Source: CAVTHW01 sp963734625
GTDB lineage: Bacteria > Acidobacteriota > Terriglobia > Bryobacterales > Bryobacteraceae
Direction: 5' to 3'
NCBI GenBank assembly: GCA_963734625.1
Contig: CAVTHW010000024.1
Coordinates: 124,001-188,000 of the forward strand
Length of the DNA stretch: 64,000 nucleotides
Shown here: positions 52,441 through 62,721 of the stretch, one piece after another
Layout of the letters: the number at the start of each line of letters is the position of its first letter
Position numbering within the stretch: the first letter of the stretch is position 1
Program-made: the position numbers and the translations under genes
The notes under the pieces: model-generated
Database searches by the model: none
Told to the model about the DNA's origin: nothing
Seen by the model: only the letters and a program-made list of their open reading frames with translations

Positions 52441-52796
52441 TTAGCGGACTTCCGGTGGTTCCTCGCCGAACTCGCGGGCGAGCATGTCCGCCACAACCTG
52501 CCGCAGCACCGGAATGTCGTCCACGGCGGCCGCCCAAAGGACGTTCCAATCGAGCCCGAAGTAGACATGCACGATGCGATTACGGGCTGCAACGATCTCA
52601 CCCCAGGGAATCTGCGAATAGCGCTATCGTAAGTCTTCCGGCAAGCGACTGATGGCCTCACCGATCACCGTCAAGTGATGCAGGAGCGCAGCCTGCAAGA
52701 CATCATTGCGGAGCAGGTCCGTGCGTGTAACCCCCTCCGTCATCGACAGGATGCGAGAAGCGGAAATGTAGATATCCTTCAGGAATGCGGGCTCAC
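52441..52796 (-). pseudogene. Broken HepT (DUF86/HEPN) toxin gene
   Basis: Translating the minus strand gives FLKDIYISASRILSMTEGVT, NDVLQAALLHHLTVIGEAIS, LPEDLR, then an in-frame TAG (52626-52624), then RYSQIPWGEIVAARNRIVHV and YFGLDWNVLWAAAVDDIPVL. RNRIVHVY is the RX4HXY active-site motif of HepT RNases, located after the stop. The likely GTG start (52796, overlapping the MntA stop) is also one base out of frame. Corrected length would be 118 residues. The toxin is inactivated, or the stop and shift are sequence errors. Confidence 0.8.
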
Positions 52797-53098
52797 GCCG
52801 CGTAAAGGATCTTGGCGTCCTGCATTACGTGCGGACGAATCCGCGGCTTCAAACCAAGCTTCGTCACCAGATCGACCTTGCGCCCAATCAGAGCGGAGAG
52901 TTCCCCTTCCATCGCGGCGAACTTGAACAGCCCGATTCGCGCGTCCGGATCGAATTCCACCAGCAGGTCGATGTCGCTGTCTGGCCGCATCTCGCCGCGC
53001 GCCGCCGAACCGAACACCGCGAGTTCCCGCACCTGGTACTTGCGGCAGATCTCGGCGATCTTCTCGGCCGGCAGCTCGATTCCGGGAGCCAGCGTCAT
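52793..53098 (-). CDS. MntA-like nucleotidyltransferase antitoxin
   Basis: A 101-residue minimal nucleotidyltransferase with intact GSX10DXD (GSAARGEMRPDSDID) and the later acidic residue in GRKVDLVTK. In HepT/MntA systems this enzyme inactivates the toxin by adding AMP units to the tyrosine of RX4HXY. The toxin gene downstream overlaps by 3-4 bases but is broken, leaving an orphan antitoxin. Different in sequence from the MNT at 601-921. Confidence 0.88.
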   Translation of the reverse strand: MTLAPGIELPAEKIAEICRKYQVRELAVFGSAARGEMRPDSDIDLLVEFDPDARIGLFKFAAMEGELSALIGRKVDLVTKLGLKPRIRPHVMQDAKILYAA

Positions 53099-53127
53099 CT
53101 CAACCCTCCGCCTCTATTATGGGCTCG

Positions 53128-54318
53128 CTAGCCCGCGCTCTTCAGGAACTGCTTGATGCCGCGGCAGGCTTGCCGGGTGCGGTGCTCGTTCTCCACCAGC
53201 GCGAAGCGCACGAAGCCCTCGCCCAGCGGGCCGAAGCCCAGCCCCGGTGAGACCGCCGTCAGCGCCTTCTCCAGCAAGAGCCCGGAAAACGCGACCGAGC
53301 CGGCCTCCCGGAACGGCTCCGGGATCGGCGCCCACACGAACATGGTCCCTCGCGGCGGCTCCACCACCCAATCGGCGCGCCCCAGGCCCTCGATCAGCAC
53401 GTCCCGCCGGCTCTGGTAGATTGCGCGGATCTTCTCCGTCTCCTCCTCGCATTCCCGCAACGCGATAATCGACGCGATCTGAATCGGCTGGAACACGCCG
53501 TAATCCAGGTAGCTCTTGATCCGGGCCAGCGCGCCGATCATCTTCTGGTTGCCCAGGCAGAAGCCCACCCGCCAGCCGGGCATGTTGAAACTCTTAGACA
53601 CCGAATAAATCTCGACCGCCACTTCCTTGGCGCCTTCCACCTGAAGGATGCTAGGCGGCTGGTAGCCGTCGAGGCCGAGGTCGGCGTAAGCGAAATCGTG
53701 CACCACCATGGTGCCGTGGAACGAGGCCAGACGGATGATCTCCTTCATGAAGTCCAGGTCCACGCACTGCGTCGTCGGGTTGTGCGGGAAGGAGATCAAA
53801 ATCATCTTTGGCTTCACCGCCGAGGTCCGGTAGTGGTCCTCCAGACGGCTCAGGAAGGAAGCCGGATCGGGCATCGGCATGGTGCAAGCCTTCCCCTCGG
53901 CCATGAGGACTCCATACTGGTGGATCGGATAGCAGGGGTTGGGGCTGACCACCTCGTCGCCGGGCCCGATGACGGCGAAGAGCAAATGCGACACCGCATC
54001 CTTTGCGCCCATGGTCACAATCGCTTCGCGCTCCGGGTCCAGGTCGACGCCATAGTGGCTCTTGTAGCGCTTCACGATCTCTTCGCGCAGCCGCGGGATT
54101 CCTCTCGACATCGAATAGCGATGGTTCCGGGGGTTGCGCGCAGCTTCAATGAGCTTGTCGACCACGGGCTGCGGCGTCGCCCCGTCCGGGTTGCCCATGC
54201 CGAAATCGACCACGTCCTGCCCGGCCGCCCGCAACTGGGCCTTCATCGCCGTCACTACGGCCAGCACATAGGGGGGCAGCTTCTGAATGCGGTAATACTC
54301 TTCCGTCGATAAAGCCAT
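53128..54318 (-). CDS. PLP-dependent aminotransferase (AlaC-like)
   Basis: A 396-residue fold-type I class I/II aminotransferase resembling glutamate-pyruvate transaminases AlaA/AlaC. DFGMGNPDGATPQPVVDKL, NHRYSMSRGIPRLREEI, GAKDAVSHLLFAV, SFPHNPTTQCVD, VHDFAYADLGLDGY, and the PLP lysine in YSVSKSFNMPGWRVGF. The final KSAG lies 29 bases from the MntA start. Length normal and frame intact. Confidence 0.92.
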   Translation of the reverse strand: MALSTEEYYRIQKLPPYVLAVVTAMKAQLRAAGQDVVDFGMGNPDGATPQPVVDKLIEAARNPRNHRYSMSRGIPRLREEIVKRYKSHYGVDLDPEREAIVTMGAKDAVSHLLFAVIGPGDEVVSPNPCYPIHQYGVLMAEGKACTMPMPDPASFLSRLEDHYRTSAVKPKMILISFPHNPTTQCVDLDFMKEIIRLASFHGTMVVHDFAYADLGLDGYQPPSILQVEGAKEVAVEIYSVSKSFNMPGWRVGFCLGNQKMIGALARIKSYLDYGVFQPIQIASIIALRECEEETEKIRAIYQSRRDVLIEGLGRADWVVEPPRGTMFVWAPIPEPFREAGSVAFSGLLLEKALTAVSPGLGFGPLGEGFVRFALVENEHRTRQACRGIKQFLKSAG

Positions 54319-54429
54319 GTTTTATTCTATAGAGAACCGGCCCGGCCGTGGAGCGCCGGAAGGCCCTTGGAAGTAGAATGGAAGGCGGCCAGGATCCGAA
54401 GACGAAGATTCTGGTCAGGATGAAAACTC

Positions 54430-56362
54430 ATGAAATGCCTCGCCGGCCTCCTCTTGCTGGTTCTGCCAGCGGTCTCGGCCACCGTAACGGTGGACGCTTC
54501 GAAGACCGGGGCGCCGATCTCGAAGTACATCTACGGCCAGTTCATTGAACACCTGGGCCGCTGCATTTACGGCGGCATCTGGGCAGAGATGCTGGAGGAT
54601 CGCAAGTTTTTCTACCCGATAAACGGCCAAGCGCCGGCTTGGGAAATGTTCAAGCCCGGCAATCGCTCCTACGATGGCGAGGGACATCCATACGAGTTGC
54701 TGGTCCGGTCGCCGTGGATGATCATCGGGCCGGCGCAGGGCGTCCGCATGGTCGCGGCAGGCGCGTACGTTGGAGAGCACACGCCGGAGATCGCTTTGCC
54801 CGGTAAGAGCGCTCCCGCCGGACTAATGCAGGAGCGGCTGGGCCTCGTCGCCGGCAGGGAGTATACGGGCCGCGTGATACTTTCAGGCGCGCCCGCCGCC
54901 GGACCCATCGAGGTCAGTCTGGTGTGGGGTGGCGGGGCGACGATGCGGCAGACGGTGGTCATCGATAAGATCACTGGGGAGTACACCAAGTTCCCGCTGC
55001 GATTTCGCGCGGGAGGCTCCACCGACAACGGCCGGCTGGAAATTGTATCGAGGGGCTCCGGCTCGTTTCGCATCGGCACGGTATCGCTGATGCCGGCCGA
55101 CAACATCTACGGATGGCGCGCGGACACTCTGGCGCTGCTCCGGGAGTTGAACTCGCCGGTGTACCGTTGGCCCGGCGGCAACTTCGTCAGCGGTTACAAC
55201 TGGAGGGACGGCATTGGCGATCCCGACCAGCGGCCGCCGCGCAAGAACCCCGCCTGGAAGGGCATCGAGCACAACGATGTCGGCATACACGAGTACATGG
55301 CCTTGATGCGCGAGATCGGCGCGGAACCCTATATCGCCGTGAACACCGGCCTGGCCGACGAAACCGCCGCCGCGCAGGAGGTGGAGTACCTCAACGGCTC
55401 CGCCCGCACGCCCCTGGGCAAACTTCGCGCACAGAACGGCCACCCGCAGCCGTTCGGAGTGAAATGGTTCGCGGTGGGCAACGAGATGTATGGCGACTGG
55501 CAGCTCGGCAACATCCCGCTCGAGGAGTACGTGAAGAAGCACAACCGCGTGGTGGAGGCCATGCGCAAGGTCGATCCCGGCGTGCAGCCGGTGGGCGTCG
55601 GCAAGCGTGGGCCGGTGGAGCGAGCAGATGCTCACCCAGTGCGCCGGGTTCATGAATCTCATTAGCGAGCACCTTTACTGGCAGAACCGGCCGGACCTGG
55701 CGGCGCACGTGGCCCAGGTTCCGGCCCAGATCCGCAAGGTGGCCGAGGCCCACCGCGATTACCGCCGCCGGCTGCCTTCGCTCGCCGGCAAAGACATCCG
55801 CATCGCCATGGACGAGTGGAATTACTGGTATGGACCCAATGACTTCGGTGAGTTGGGCGTGCGGTACTTCGTGCAGGACGGGCTGGGGATGGCGGCCGGG
55901 CTCCACGAATTCTTCCGCAACTCGGACATCTATTTCATGGCCAACTACGCCCAGACCGTAAACGTGATCGGCGCCATCAAGACCACGCCGGTGAGCGCGG
56001 AGCTGGAAACCACCGGATTAGTATTGAAGCTCTATCGCCAGCGCTTTGGCGTGACTCCGGTCGAGGTGACCGGCGTGGCGGCTCCGCTGGATGTCGCGGC
56101 CGCCTGGACGGCCGACAAGTCGGCCCTGACGGTGGCCATCGTGAATCCCAGCGACCAGGCAGCGTCCATCGAACTGGCGCTCAAGGGCGCGCAATTGACC
56201 GGCCAGGGGATGAGCTGGGTGATCGCCGGTCCCGATCGGTTGGCTCACAACGATCCGGGCAAACCGCGGGAAATCGACATCCGCCAGGAACCCTATCGAG
56301 GCAACGGCGAACTGCGTGTGCCACCGCTAGGCGTCGCGGTCTTTGAATTGCCGGTGCGGTAG
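54430..56362 (+). CDS. GH51 alpha-L-arabinofuranosidase (one frameshift)
   Basis: Secreted glycoside hydrolase releasing arabinose from plant hemicellulose or pectin; about 643 residues after correction. Signal peptide LAGLLLLVLPAVSA, a carbohydrate-binding-like insert about 90-220, then the TIM barrel with acid/base Glu in WFAVGNEMYGDW and nucleophile Glu in IAMDEWNYWYGP. An extra base near 55604 (GGCAAGCGTGGGC) splits the gene between GVQPVGVGK and VGRWSEQMLTQCAGFMNLIS. The frame ends at 56362, overlapping the HD gene by 70 bases tail to tail. GH62/GH43 are excluded by motif order. Confidence 0.88.
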
Positions 56363-56994
56363 AGCTCCCGCGACGCGGCCTGTGCGGCGGCAAAAGCCCG
56401 CGGCATACTGAAGCCGATCTCCGCGCACTCGCTCGACACCTCGCCGAGTATGGCTTTCTTCGAGGGCATCCCCTGAACCTGTTCCCACATGGCCTCTGGA
56501 GCCGCGGCATTGCGTGTGTCGGACGGGAAGCTGAGGCCGGCGGCCGTGCTCAACCAGTAGACTTGGTCGGCGCAATACAGCGCGTGATCCAGCCTGCTGG
56601 TCCGCGCGACACCGGGGCGATCGTCGTGCGCGTTGACGGCATGCGCGACAGCCTCGCTGAAACCAAGCTCGCGGAGGATTTGAGCTCCGACCACGCCGTG
56701 CCTGGAGAGATCGCTGGCGGTCGTGCCGATATCGATGTCATGCAACAGACCGGCGAGCCCCCACTCGTCCGCGCCGTCGCTCTTTGCCGCGGCCAGCTCG
56801 CGCATAATGGCTTCGACGGCCCGCGAATGGTTCAGGTATTTCTCCTCCCCCACCCTCGCTCGCAGCGCATCCCAGGCCCGCGCCCGCGTCTCCTCGGGCG
56901 TCGCTGCGGCTGCCCGGCCCGCCCAGGGTGTTGCCAGCAAGACGCAGAGCGCAACTACGCTCGTTGCCCGATTTCCCTGCCACCACGGCATCAT
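56293..56994 (-). CDS. Secreted HD-domain protein
   Basis: A 233-residue protein with a signal sequence (SVVALCVLLATPWAGRAAAA) and an HD phosphohydrolase-type core: YLNHSRAVEAIMRELA, GLLHDIDIG (the HD pair), RHGVVGAQILRELG, VNAHDD. HD domains of this type usually occur in the cytoplasm, so export is unusual. It overlaps the 3' end of the arabinofuranosidase gene by 70 bases, and its last residues (TATPSGGTRSSPLPR) may be outside the conserved core. ATG 56994 overlaps the upstream gene's stop by 4 bases. Confidence 0.8.
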   Translation of the reverse strand: MMPWWQGNRATSVVALCVLLATPWAGRAAAATPEETRARAWDALRARVGEEKYLNHSRAVEAIMRELAAAKSDGADEWGLAGLLHDIDIGTTASDLSRHGVVGAQILRELGFSEAVAHAVNAHDDRPGVARTSRLDHALYCADQVYWLSTAAGLSFPSDTRNAAAPEAMWEQVQGMPSKKAILGEVSSECAEIGFSMPRAFAAAQAASRELYRTGNSKTATPSGGTRSSPLPR

Positions 56995-57479
56995 TTCTTC
57001 GGGTTCTCCGCCAGGTAGTCCTTGAGAAAATCATCGACGAGCTCGGCCGTTGTTTCCCTGACGTTGGCCTCCAGCTTCGCCTCAGGCGTGATGCCAGCCA
57101 TCGCACCGCCCCAAGTTGCCGCTTTGTTCACGCTGGTCTCGGGCTGCCGCTTAAGGATTACAGGCTGTCGAAAAAACAACGAAACGCTGTAAACGAAGGA
57201 TCGGGTCTGCTCGAGGTAGACGCAGTTCGCGTGCAGCTCGAGGTAGATTCCGGGGGACTGACTCGGGTCAACCACCCGGAGGCCGTTTTGCTTGAGCTTC
57301 AATTCAACGTCCTGCCGGAGCTTAAGCTCTGTGAGGCCGGTCCTCTTTGCGTCCGCAGCCAGGTCCCCCACCACGACACCCAACTCCGAAAGGCCTCTAA
57401 GCCCACTGTCGGGAGCCGCCGCCTTGAGAGGAAGAAGCAGCGAGACCAGAACTGCCACCAGAGCGCAGTAGCGGAGCAC
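56991..57479 (-). CDS. Hypothetical exported protein
   Basis: About 162 residues with a signal peptide (YCALVAVLVSLLLPLKAAA). GTG 57479 is favoured by a GGAGGG site 7 bases upstream; TTG 57482 is alternative. The mature part is mixed alpha/beta with a periplasmic YajQ/LptE-like look (DVELKLKQNGLRVVDPSQSP; GIYLELHANCVYL) and a helical C-terminus ending DDFLKDYLAENPKK. I do not recognise the family. Shares 4 bases with the HD gene, suggesting co-translation. Confidence 0.65.
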   Translation of the reverse strand: MLRYCALVAVLVSLLLPLKAAAPDSGLRGLSELGVVVGDLAADAKRTGLTELKLRQDVELKLKQNGLRVVDPSQSPGIYLELHANCVYLEQTRSFVYSVSLFFRQPVILKRQPETSVNKAATWGGAMAGITPEAKLEANVRETTAELVDDFLKDYLAENPKK

Positions 57480-57642
57480 CAAGATGCCCTCCAGTGGCAA
57501 TTGTGGCACAATTCCTTCGCAGTTTCTCTGGAGGTCAATGAGACACAACAGGATAGGTTCGAAAACTTCTGAGACGGCACACTACGGTCCGAGCGCCCGT
57601 TGCTGCACGTATCAAACGCCTACCCGGCAGGTCCTATCAATT

Positions 57643-58968
57643 CTACTTAAACAACATCGGCGCCAATTCGTTGAGATAGATGCGCCAGTTTGCCCAGGTA
57701 TGCCCGCCGGGGCTGATGGTGAACTTGTAGGGCATCCCGACTTTCTTCAGCATCTCTTCCAGGTTCTTGCTGTTCGTCAATGCGCCCGTGTCCGCCTCGC
57801 CGCAGCCGATGTAATACAACTTCACGCCGGCCTTCTTGATGCCCTGCAACTGCTCGGTGATGTCGTTGCGCGAGCCGGAGCTTAGGACGCCGATGTAGCT
57901 GAAGACCGCCGGGTGGGCATTCGTGGCCGCCACGGTGTGGCCACCCCCCATGGATAGTCCGGCGATTGCCCGGCTGTCCTTCTTGGCGATGACCCGATAG
58001 TTCTTCTCGATGTAGGGGACCACGTCCTTCACGAGGCTCTCGGGGAAGGGCGCTGGCGTCGTAGCGCCACGGCCCGCGGCGGGAGCGCCGGGAGTCGGCG
58101 CGGGAGCCGGCGGGGCTGCGGTGGCGGCGGGCGTGGCGCCGCGTCCAGCGGCAGGAGCGGCGCCGCGGCCCAGGCCGCCTGCCCCGATCTCGCCGGGATT
58201 CCCGAAAATGCCCTGTGTGCTTTGTCCGGGAACGATCCCGTAGCCCGGAGCCATCTTCTGGTTGGCGTTGCCGTTGGTCATCACAACCAGCATCGGCTTC
58301 GCTTTGCCGGATGCGATCAGGTTATCCAGGATCACGCTGGCCCGGCCCATGTTGTTCCAGGCGTCTTCGTCGCCGCCGGCCCCGTGCAGCAAGTAGAGAA
58401 CCGGATACTTCTGCTTTCCCGTGTCATAGCCCGCAGGAGTGTAGACGTACATGCGGCGCGTGAGCTTTAGCGTGGGAGAGTTGTACCAGACCTGGCTGAC
58501 GTTGCCGTGCGGGACGTCCTTGATGGAGTAGTTCTGGGACAGCGGCCCATCAATGACAAAGAAACCCATGTACCGCGTCCCGTCGCGGAGCAGATTCGCA
58601 TTTTGGGGGTCGAGCATCCCAATGCCATTGACGCTGTACGTGTAGCTCCAGAGTTCAGGCGTGAGCGGCCCCACCTTTGCCGACCAGACGCCCTGATCGT
58701 CCTTTGTCATATTGACGCCTCGTCCATCCGGCCAAGTGCCATTGAGCGTCACTTCCGTGGCGTTAGGGGCCCTCAGACGGAAGGTCACCCTCTGATCCGG
58801 CAGGATCTCGGGGGAACGGAGAGCCGGCGTGGCCGGGCCACGGCCCGCGGCTCCGGCGCGTCCAGCTCCCGGCGCCGCCTGGCCTGGCTGAGCAGGGGCC
58901 GCGGCGGGCGGCTGGGCCGACACTGCGAGCGCCAGCAGCGAAAATGCCATTGCAATCTTGATTTTCAT
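57643..58968 (-). CDS. Secreted carbohydrate esterase (CE1/esterase D-like) with E-set domain
   Basis: A 441-residue exported alpha/beta-hydrolase. Signal peptide IAMAFSLLALAVSAQ, an Ala/Pro/Gly linker, an N-terminal E-set/CBM48-like domain (VTFRLRAPNATEVTLNGTWP; LWSYTYSVNGIGMLDPQN), then the hydrolase with YPVLYLLHGAGGDEDAWNNM, nucleophile Ser in IAGLSMGGGHTVA and His in SPGGHTWANW. A 50-residue AAGRGAT-rich low-complexity loop interrupts the hydrolase before PFPESLVKDVVPYIEKNYR. Start 58968 has GAGAGG upstream. Likely acetyl- or feruloyl-xylan esterase, matching the arabinofuranosidase nearby. Confidence 0.88.
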   Translation of the reverse strand: MKIKIAMAFSLLALAVSAQPPAAAPAQPGQAAPGAGRAGAAGRGPATPALRSPEILPDQRVTFRLRAPNATEVTLNGTWPDGRGVNMTKDDQGVWSAKVGPLTPELWSYTYSVNGIGMLDPQNANLLRDGTRYMGFFVIDGPLSQNYSIKDVPHGNVSQVWYNSPTLKLTRRMYVYTPAGYDTGKQKYPVLYLLHGAGGDEDAWNNMGRASVILDNLIASGKAKPMLVVMTNGNANQKMAPGYGIVPGQSTQGIFGNPGEIGAGGLGRGAAPAAGRGATPAATAAPPAPAPTPGAPAAGRGATTPAPFPESLVKDVVPYIEKNYRVIAKKDSRAIAGLSMGGGHTVAATNAHPAVFSYIGVLSSGSRNDITEQLQGIKKAGVKLYYIGCGEADTGALTNSKNLEEMLKKVGMPYKFTISPGGHTWANWRIYLNELAPMLFK

Positions 58969-59307
58969 TTCACGCCTCTCATCACGGAACGAATTGACCT
59001 GACCGATATTTTGTGCCAGTCCGATAAAGTATAGCGCGACAAAGGAATCGCCGAGGTGAGCCTCGGTATCTCCCTTCGCCTGCCTATAAGATTCGGGCAG
59101 GCCGGCGAGAACCGGGGTCCAGGCCGAGGGAAGCGAGGCGCTAGACCGATACCGGGGCGGCCGGAAGCTGGCGCGTGGCGGCACAGATCAGGACGTGGCG
59201 GACGTTCTGGCGGATCTTCCTCTTGCTGATGAGCGGAGTTTGCCTGGTAACCACCTGAGGGGGATCAGGTTCCCGCTTCGCGGCGCGGAAGGAGTCCTGT
59301 CTACACG
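58969..59307. other. Intergenic region between esterase and transposase genes
   Basis: About 340 bases without a convincing gene. It should contain the esterase promoter and the left end of the insertion sequence. CCTGAG...CTTCGCG at 59254-59280 has a loose counterpart (rc) near 60985-61010, but the spacing differs, so I could not define terminal inverted repeats. Confidence 0.5.
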
Positions 59308-60906
59308 TTATCTTTTGGGCAGCGGCACACCCAGCGTCCCCAGAATCTGTTGCTGCCGATCGTCCGGCTTGGGCAACTGCGTCACGTTGGTGTTTTCATT
59401 AACCCGGTATTCCAACAGGCACAGACGGCTCAGTGCGGCCATGGCATCGGCCAAGGTGATGGCGTGCGGGTTGGCGTCGGTGGTCCCAAACGCCGCCTGT
59501 AGCCGGCGCTCCATCTCGCGGCTGAGCTTCAGTGCCAACAGGCAGCAGAACACATGCCCTCGCGTGCGGCTTTCCTTGCGCACAAACACCGGCCGCACTT
59601 CCAGCAGACCGGTCTTCATCTGCCGGAAGTCCCGCTCCACCTTCTCTAAGCTCACGTAGCTGTCGTGCACTTCCTGCCCGCTGAAGTTCTGCTTCGGCAC
59701 ATCGGTTACCACCACGTAACAGCCTGCCAATTCCATGGTTCGGTCGATGGCCGCCTGGTTGCGCTCCAGCACCATCGTCCGTCCCTCCAGATGCAGTTCC
59801 ACCAGGCCGGTGAGCTTGTGGCGGGCCATCCAAACCTGTAGGTTCCGCGGACCCGCTTCGGGCTGGCAGCGCGGCGACTTCTCGACCTGTTCGTTGCGCT
59901 GCTCGACCTTCCCGCTCAACTTGGCCAGCTTGTCCTCCAAGCGGTGCTGTTCCCGCGCGGCCGTGTCGTCGTTCTTCCGTAGCAGGTAACGCACCCCGTC
60001 GGCCTCGACTTCGCACACCTCTTCATGGAACAGGCCCATCTGCAGCGTGCCCGCGCTCAGGAGCCGGCGGATCTGCGGATCGGTCAGCGCGCTGATGTAG
60101 CGCAGACCGGCCTCTTGGAGCGCCTGTTTGCCTTTGCTCTTGACCATCCCCCGGTCGCCCACAAAGATCAACTCCCGGACCCCGAACTGCTCCTTCACGA
60201 TGCGGATCTGTTCCACCACGGTGGTGGGATCGCCGGAGTTACCGGCGAAGACGCGCACCGCCAGCGGTTCGCCTTCGCGGTCGGCCAGCAGTCCGATGAC
60301 GATCTGCAGTTTGCCACGCTTGCCGTCCCGGTTGTAGCCATACTCGCCCAGGGCGTTGTGCTGGCCTTCCATGTAGCTACTGGTGACGTCGTACAGGAAC
60401 AGGGTGGGCGGGGCGCCGCGCTGTTTCAGGTACTGGCGATAGAGACTCCGTTCGATGGATTCCTGGCGGGCGCAAAGATCGTCGAGGGCGGCATACAGAT
60501 CGTCCTCGTCGAAGGAGCCCAGCCCAAGCACTTCGGCGACGGCGTGATCGGCGGCCCAGCGGGTGGCCGACAAGCGCGAGCCCTGGTGGGCAACGCGGGC
60601 GAGCACTAGGAACAGCGCCAGTTTGGCGAGGCGGGTTTTGCCGAGGGCGGCGGACAGGCCGAGTTGGTCGGCGAGGTGTTTCAGCGCGAACAGAACGCCG
60701 AAAACCAGGCCGCTGGTGGGTTCGGCGGCCAGGTGGTCGAAGTCGCCGCGGAGGGCGCGGCGGAGGGCCTCGATGCGGGCGGGGTCCCACTGGGAGAGGT
60801 TGGCGAGGGTTTGTTTGACGACCCGTCTACCCCGGCGCAGGCTTTGGCGGAGGAGGATGGCGGGGGGCGAGGAGCGATTGGGGACGGTATCGATGTACAT
60901 GGCCAC
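59308..60906 (-). mobile_element. IS1634-family (IS4-type) transposase
   Basis: A 532-residue DDE transposase. The first catalytic Asp is in TLFLYDVTSSYMEGQ, the second in ELIFVGDRGMVKSKG, and the Glu in the C-terminal YVSLEKVERDFRQMK (Y-x2-E-type box), followed by HVFCCLLALKLSREMERRL. Full-length with no internal stop, so the element may be active. IS boundaries and target duplication could not be fixed by eye. It lies between the esterase and a secreted TIGR03437 gene. Confidence 0.9.
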
Positions 60907-61240
60907 ATGTTATCATAACCAATCAGATGATGCAATGGACATCTACCTCTTACATGGGCACACAGAGCCAAGCGCGACCTCCCCTTTCGCGAAGACAACT
61001 CAGGGACTTACCCGCTACTCACCGGGGTGGAGTGGGGGGAAGATGCGTCAGGGGTTTGCCGGGATCGCCGACAGGAGTAAACTCACCAAGCCGAGTGTGT
61101 CTGACTGAAGGTTGAGGCATGTCCGGTCTCCCCGCGCGTGTGGATTCGCCTCCCATTCGTCCACGTCGAGGGCTTCGGTGCCCTTTCCGGTGATATGAAT
61201 TAGGAAGTCACGCATTCAAGTCGCGGCGAGGAGGTAGAGG
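60907..61240. other. Intergenic region right of the insertion sequence
   Basis: About 330 bases containing the transposase promoter region (AT-rich ATGTTATCATAACC at 60907-60920) and the upstream region of the next gene. GCGAGGAGGTAGAGG just before 61241 is the ribosome site of that gene. No further gene or RNA recognised. Confidence 0.5.
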
Positions 61241-62721
61241 GTGTCCTTGCGATTGAAAGCCTGGAGGCTGCTCGCCGTCGGCATGGGGTGTGGCGCCCTT
61301 CTCAGCGGCCAGGTGTGCCGGTTATCCGTTGCGGGATTGAACCAGTCGCGGAGAGTCATCGGGCCAGTGCATGCGGAGTGTTCTGACGAGATCGTCCATA
61401 CCCCTCCCTTCGGCAACTGGGGCGTAACGTCCAACTACGGGCAGAAGGGCGACAGTCATCAGTTTGACGGCTGGTGTCGTGACACCCGTGCCTGCAATAG
61501 CTCCGGCACGTGCCAGGTCAGCTGTACCTCAGGGTGGTACGAGTGGAACAGCTGCACTGATGACGCGCTGTATCGTCCGCCGAACTGCTCGTTCTACAAT
61601 GCGGCCAACTGCACGGAGCAGGTGACGACCATCGGCGTCAATGTTCACGGCACGAAGTACGTCGACATCCCGGTACGGTGTCCATCAACGGCCGCGGGCG
61701 CGCCCGTTCAGGGTGGCTGCTCGGACGTCCGCGCCTACACCAGCGACACTAATTTCATGTCGCTGTACGAACTCGACCCGGCGACTCCCGATGATCTCGT
61801 CCAGACGTTGTACTTTCCGGAGACCATAGTCGGCCTTACCTGCGACGCCTGGGGTTGTGCCCCGGCCGTCAGCCCTTGGGTGGCTCCCTCGGCGTACGAC
61901 AGCCCCAAGAGCCCGGCGAAGGTGTACGCGGAGCTGGCGACGGTGGTCAACTGGGGAGCCTTCGTCGATGACAATCGGGTCTGCAACGTTTCGAGTACGC
62001 CCGTCGCGTACGTTTCGGCTGCCAGTTACTTCGGGGCAGTCCTCGCGCCTGGATCCATCGCCAGCGGATTTCGCACGGGCCTGTCAGCCGTCACGCCGTG
62101 GCGGAAACGGTGCCACTTCCTACGTCTCTCGGCGGCGTCTCTCTCCAGGTCACCGATTCACTGCGAAGAGTGCACAGCGTTCCCCTGTTCTTCGTCTCCC
62201 CGGACCAGGGGAGTTTTCTTGTGCCCGACGGCGTCGCCGCGCTGGGACTGGCGGTCATCACCGTCTACCGTGGCGAGGTGCCACTGGCTTCAGGCAACGT
62301 ACAGATTAACCCCGTTGCGCCGGCGCTCTTTTCCGCCAACTCAGACGGCAAAGGCGTGGCGGCCGCGCTCGCCGTTCACGTCAAGCCGGATGGCTCGCAA
62401 AGCTGGCACTATGTGTTCACGCCGGAGGCCCCGCCCGGCAGCCGCAGCACGCCCATCGACATGGGCCCCGACAACGAGACCGTGTTCCTGGTGCTCTTCG
62501 GTACCGGAATCCGAGGGCGCAGCCAGCTCTCAGCGGTACGTGCCGCGGTTGCAGGTGTTCCGGCCGATGTGGAGTACGCCGGTCCCCAGCTCGATTTCGT
62601 GGGCCTCGATCAGGTGAATCTCCGCATCCCTCGAACGCCAACCATGCCGCACGGTGAGGTGGATGTAGTGCTTACGGTTGACGAGCGGCCCGCGAACAAG
62701 GTCACGGTGAATATGAAATAG
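61241..62721 (+). CDS. Secreted cysteine-rich protein with TIGR03437 C-terminus (one frameshift)
   Basis: About 493 residues when corrected. GTG 61241 has GAGGAGG 6-7 bases upstream and starts a signal peptide (RLLAVGMGCGALLSGQV). Residues about 45-150 hold many cysteines and Trp/Tyr (CRDTRACNSSGTCQVSC; NSCTDDALYRPPNCSFYNAA). From about 250, VAYVSAASYFGAVLAPGSIA begins the Solibacter TIGR03437 region, which breaks near 62093 by one missing base and resumes VAETVPLPTSLGGVSLQVTD ... QVNLRIPRTPTMPHGEVDVV. Function unknown; probably cell-surface. Confidence 0.75.

Noticed and set aside
59240..61030. Terminal inverted repeats and target-site duplication of the insertion sequence
   Set aside because: Only short similar words (CCTGAG, CTTCGCG) were found at both sides with unequal spacing, not enough to set boundaries.
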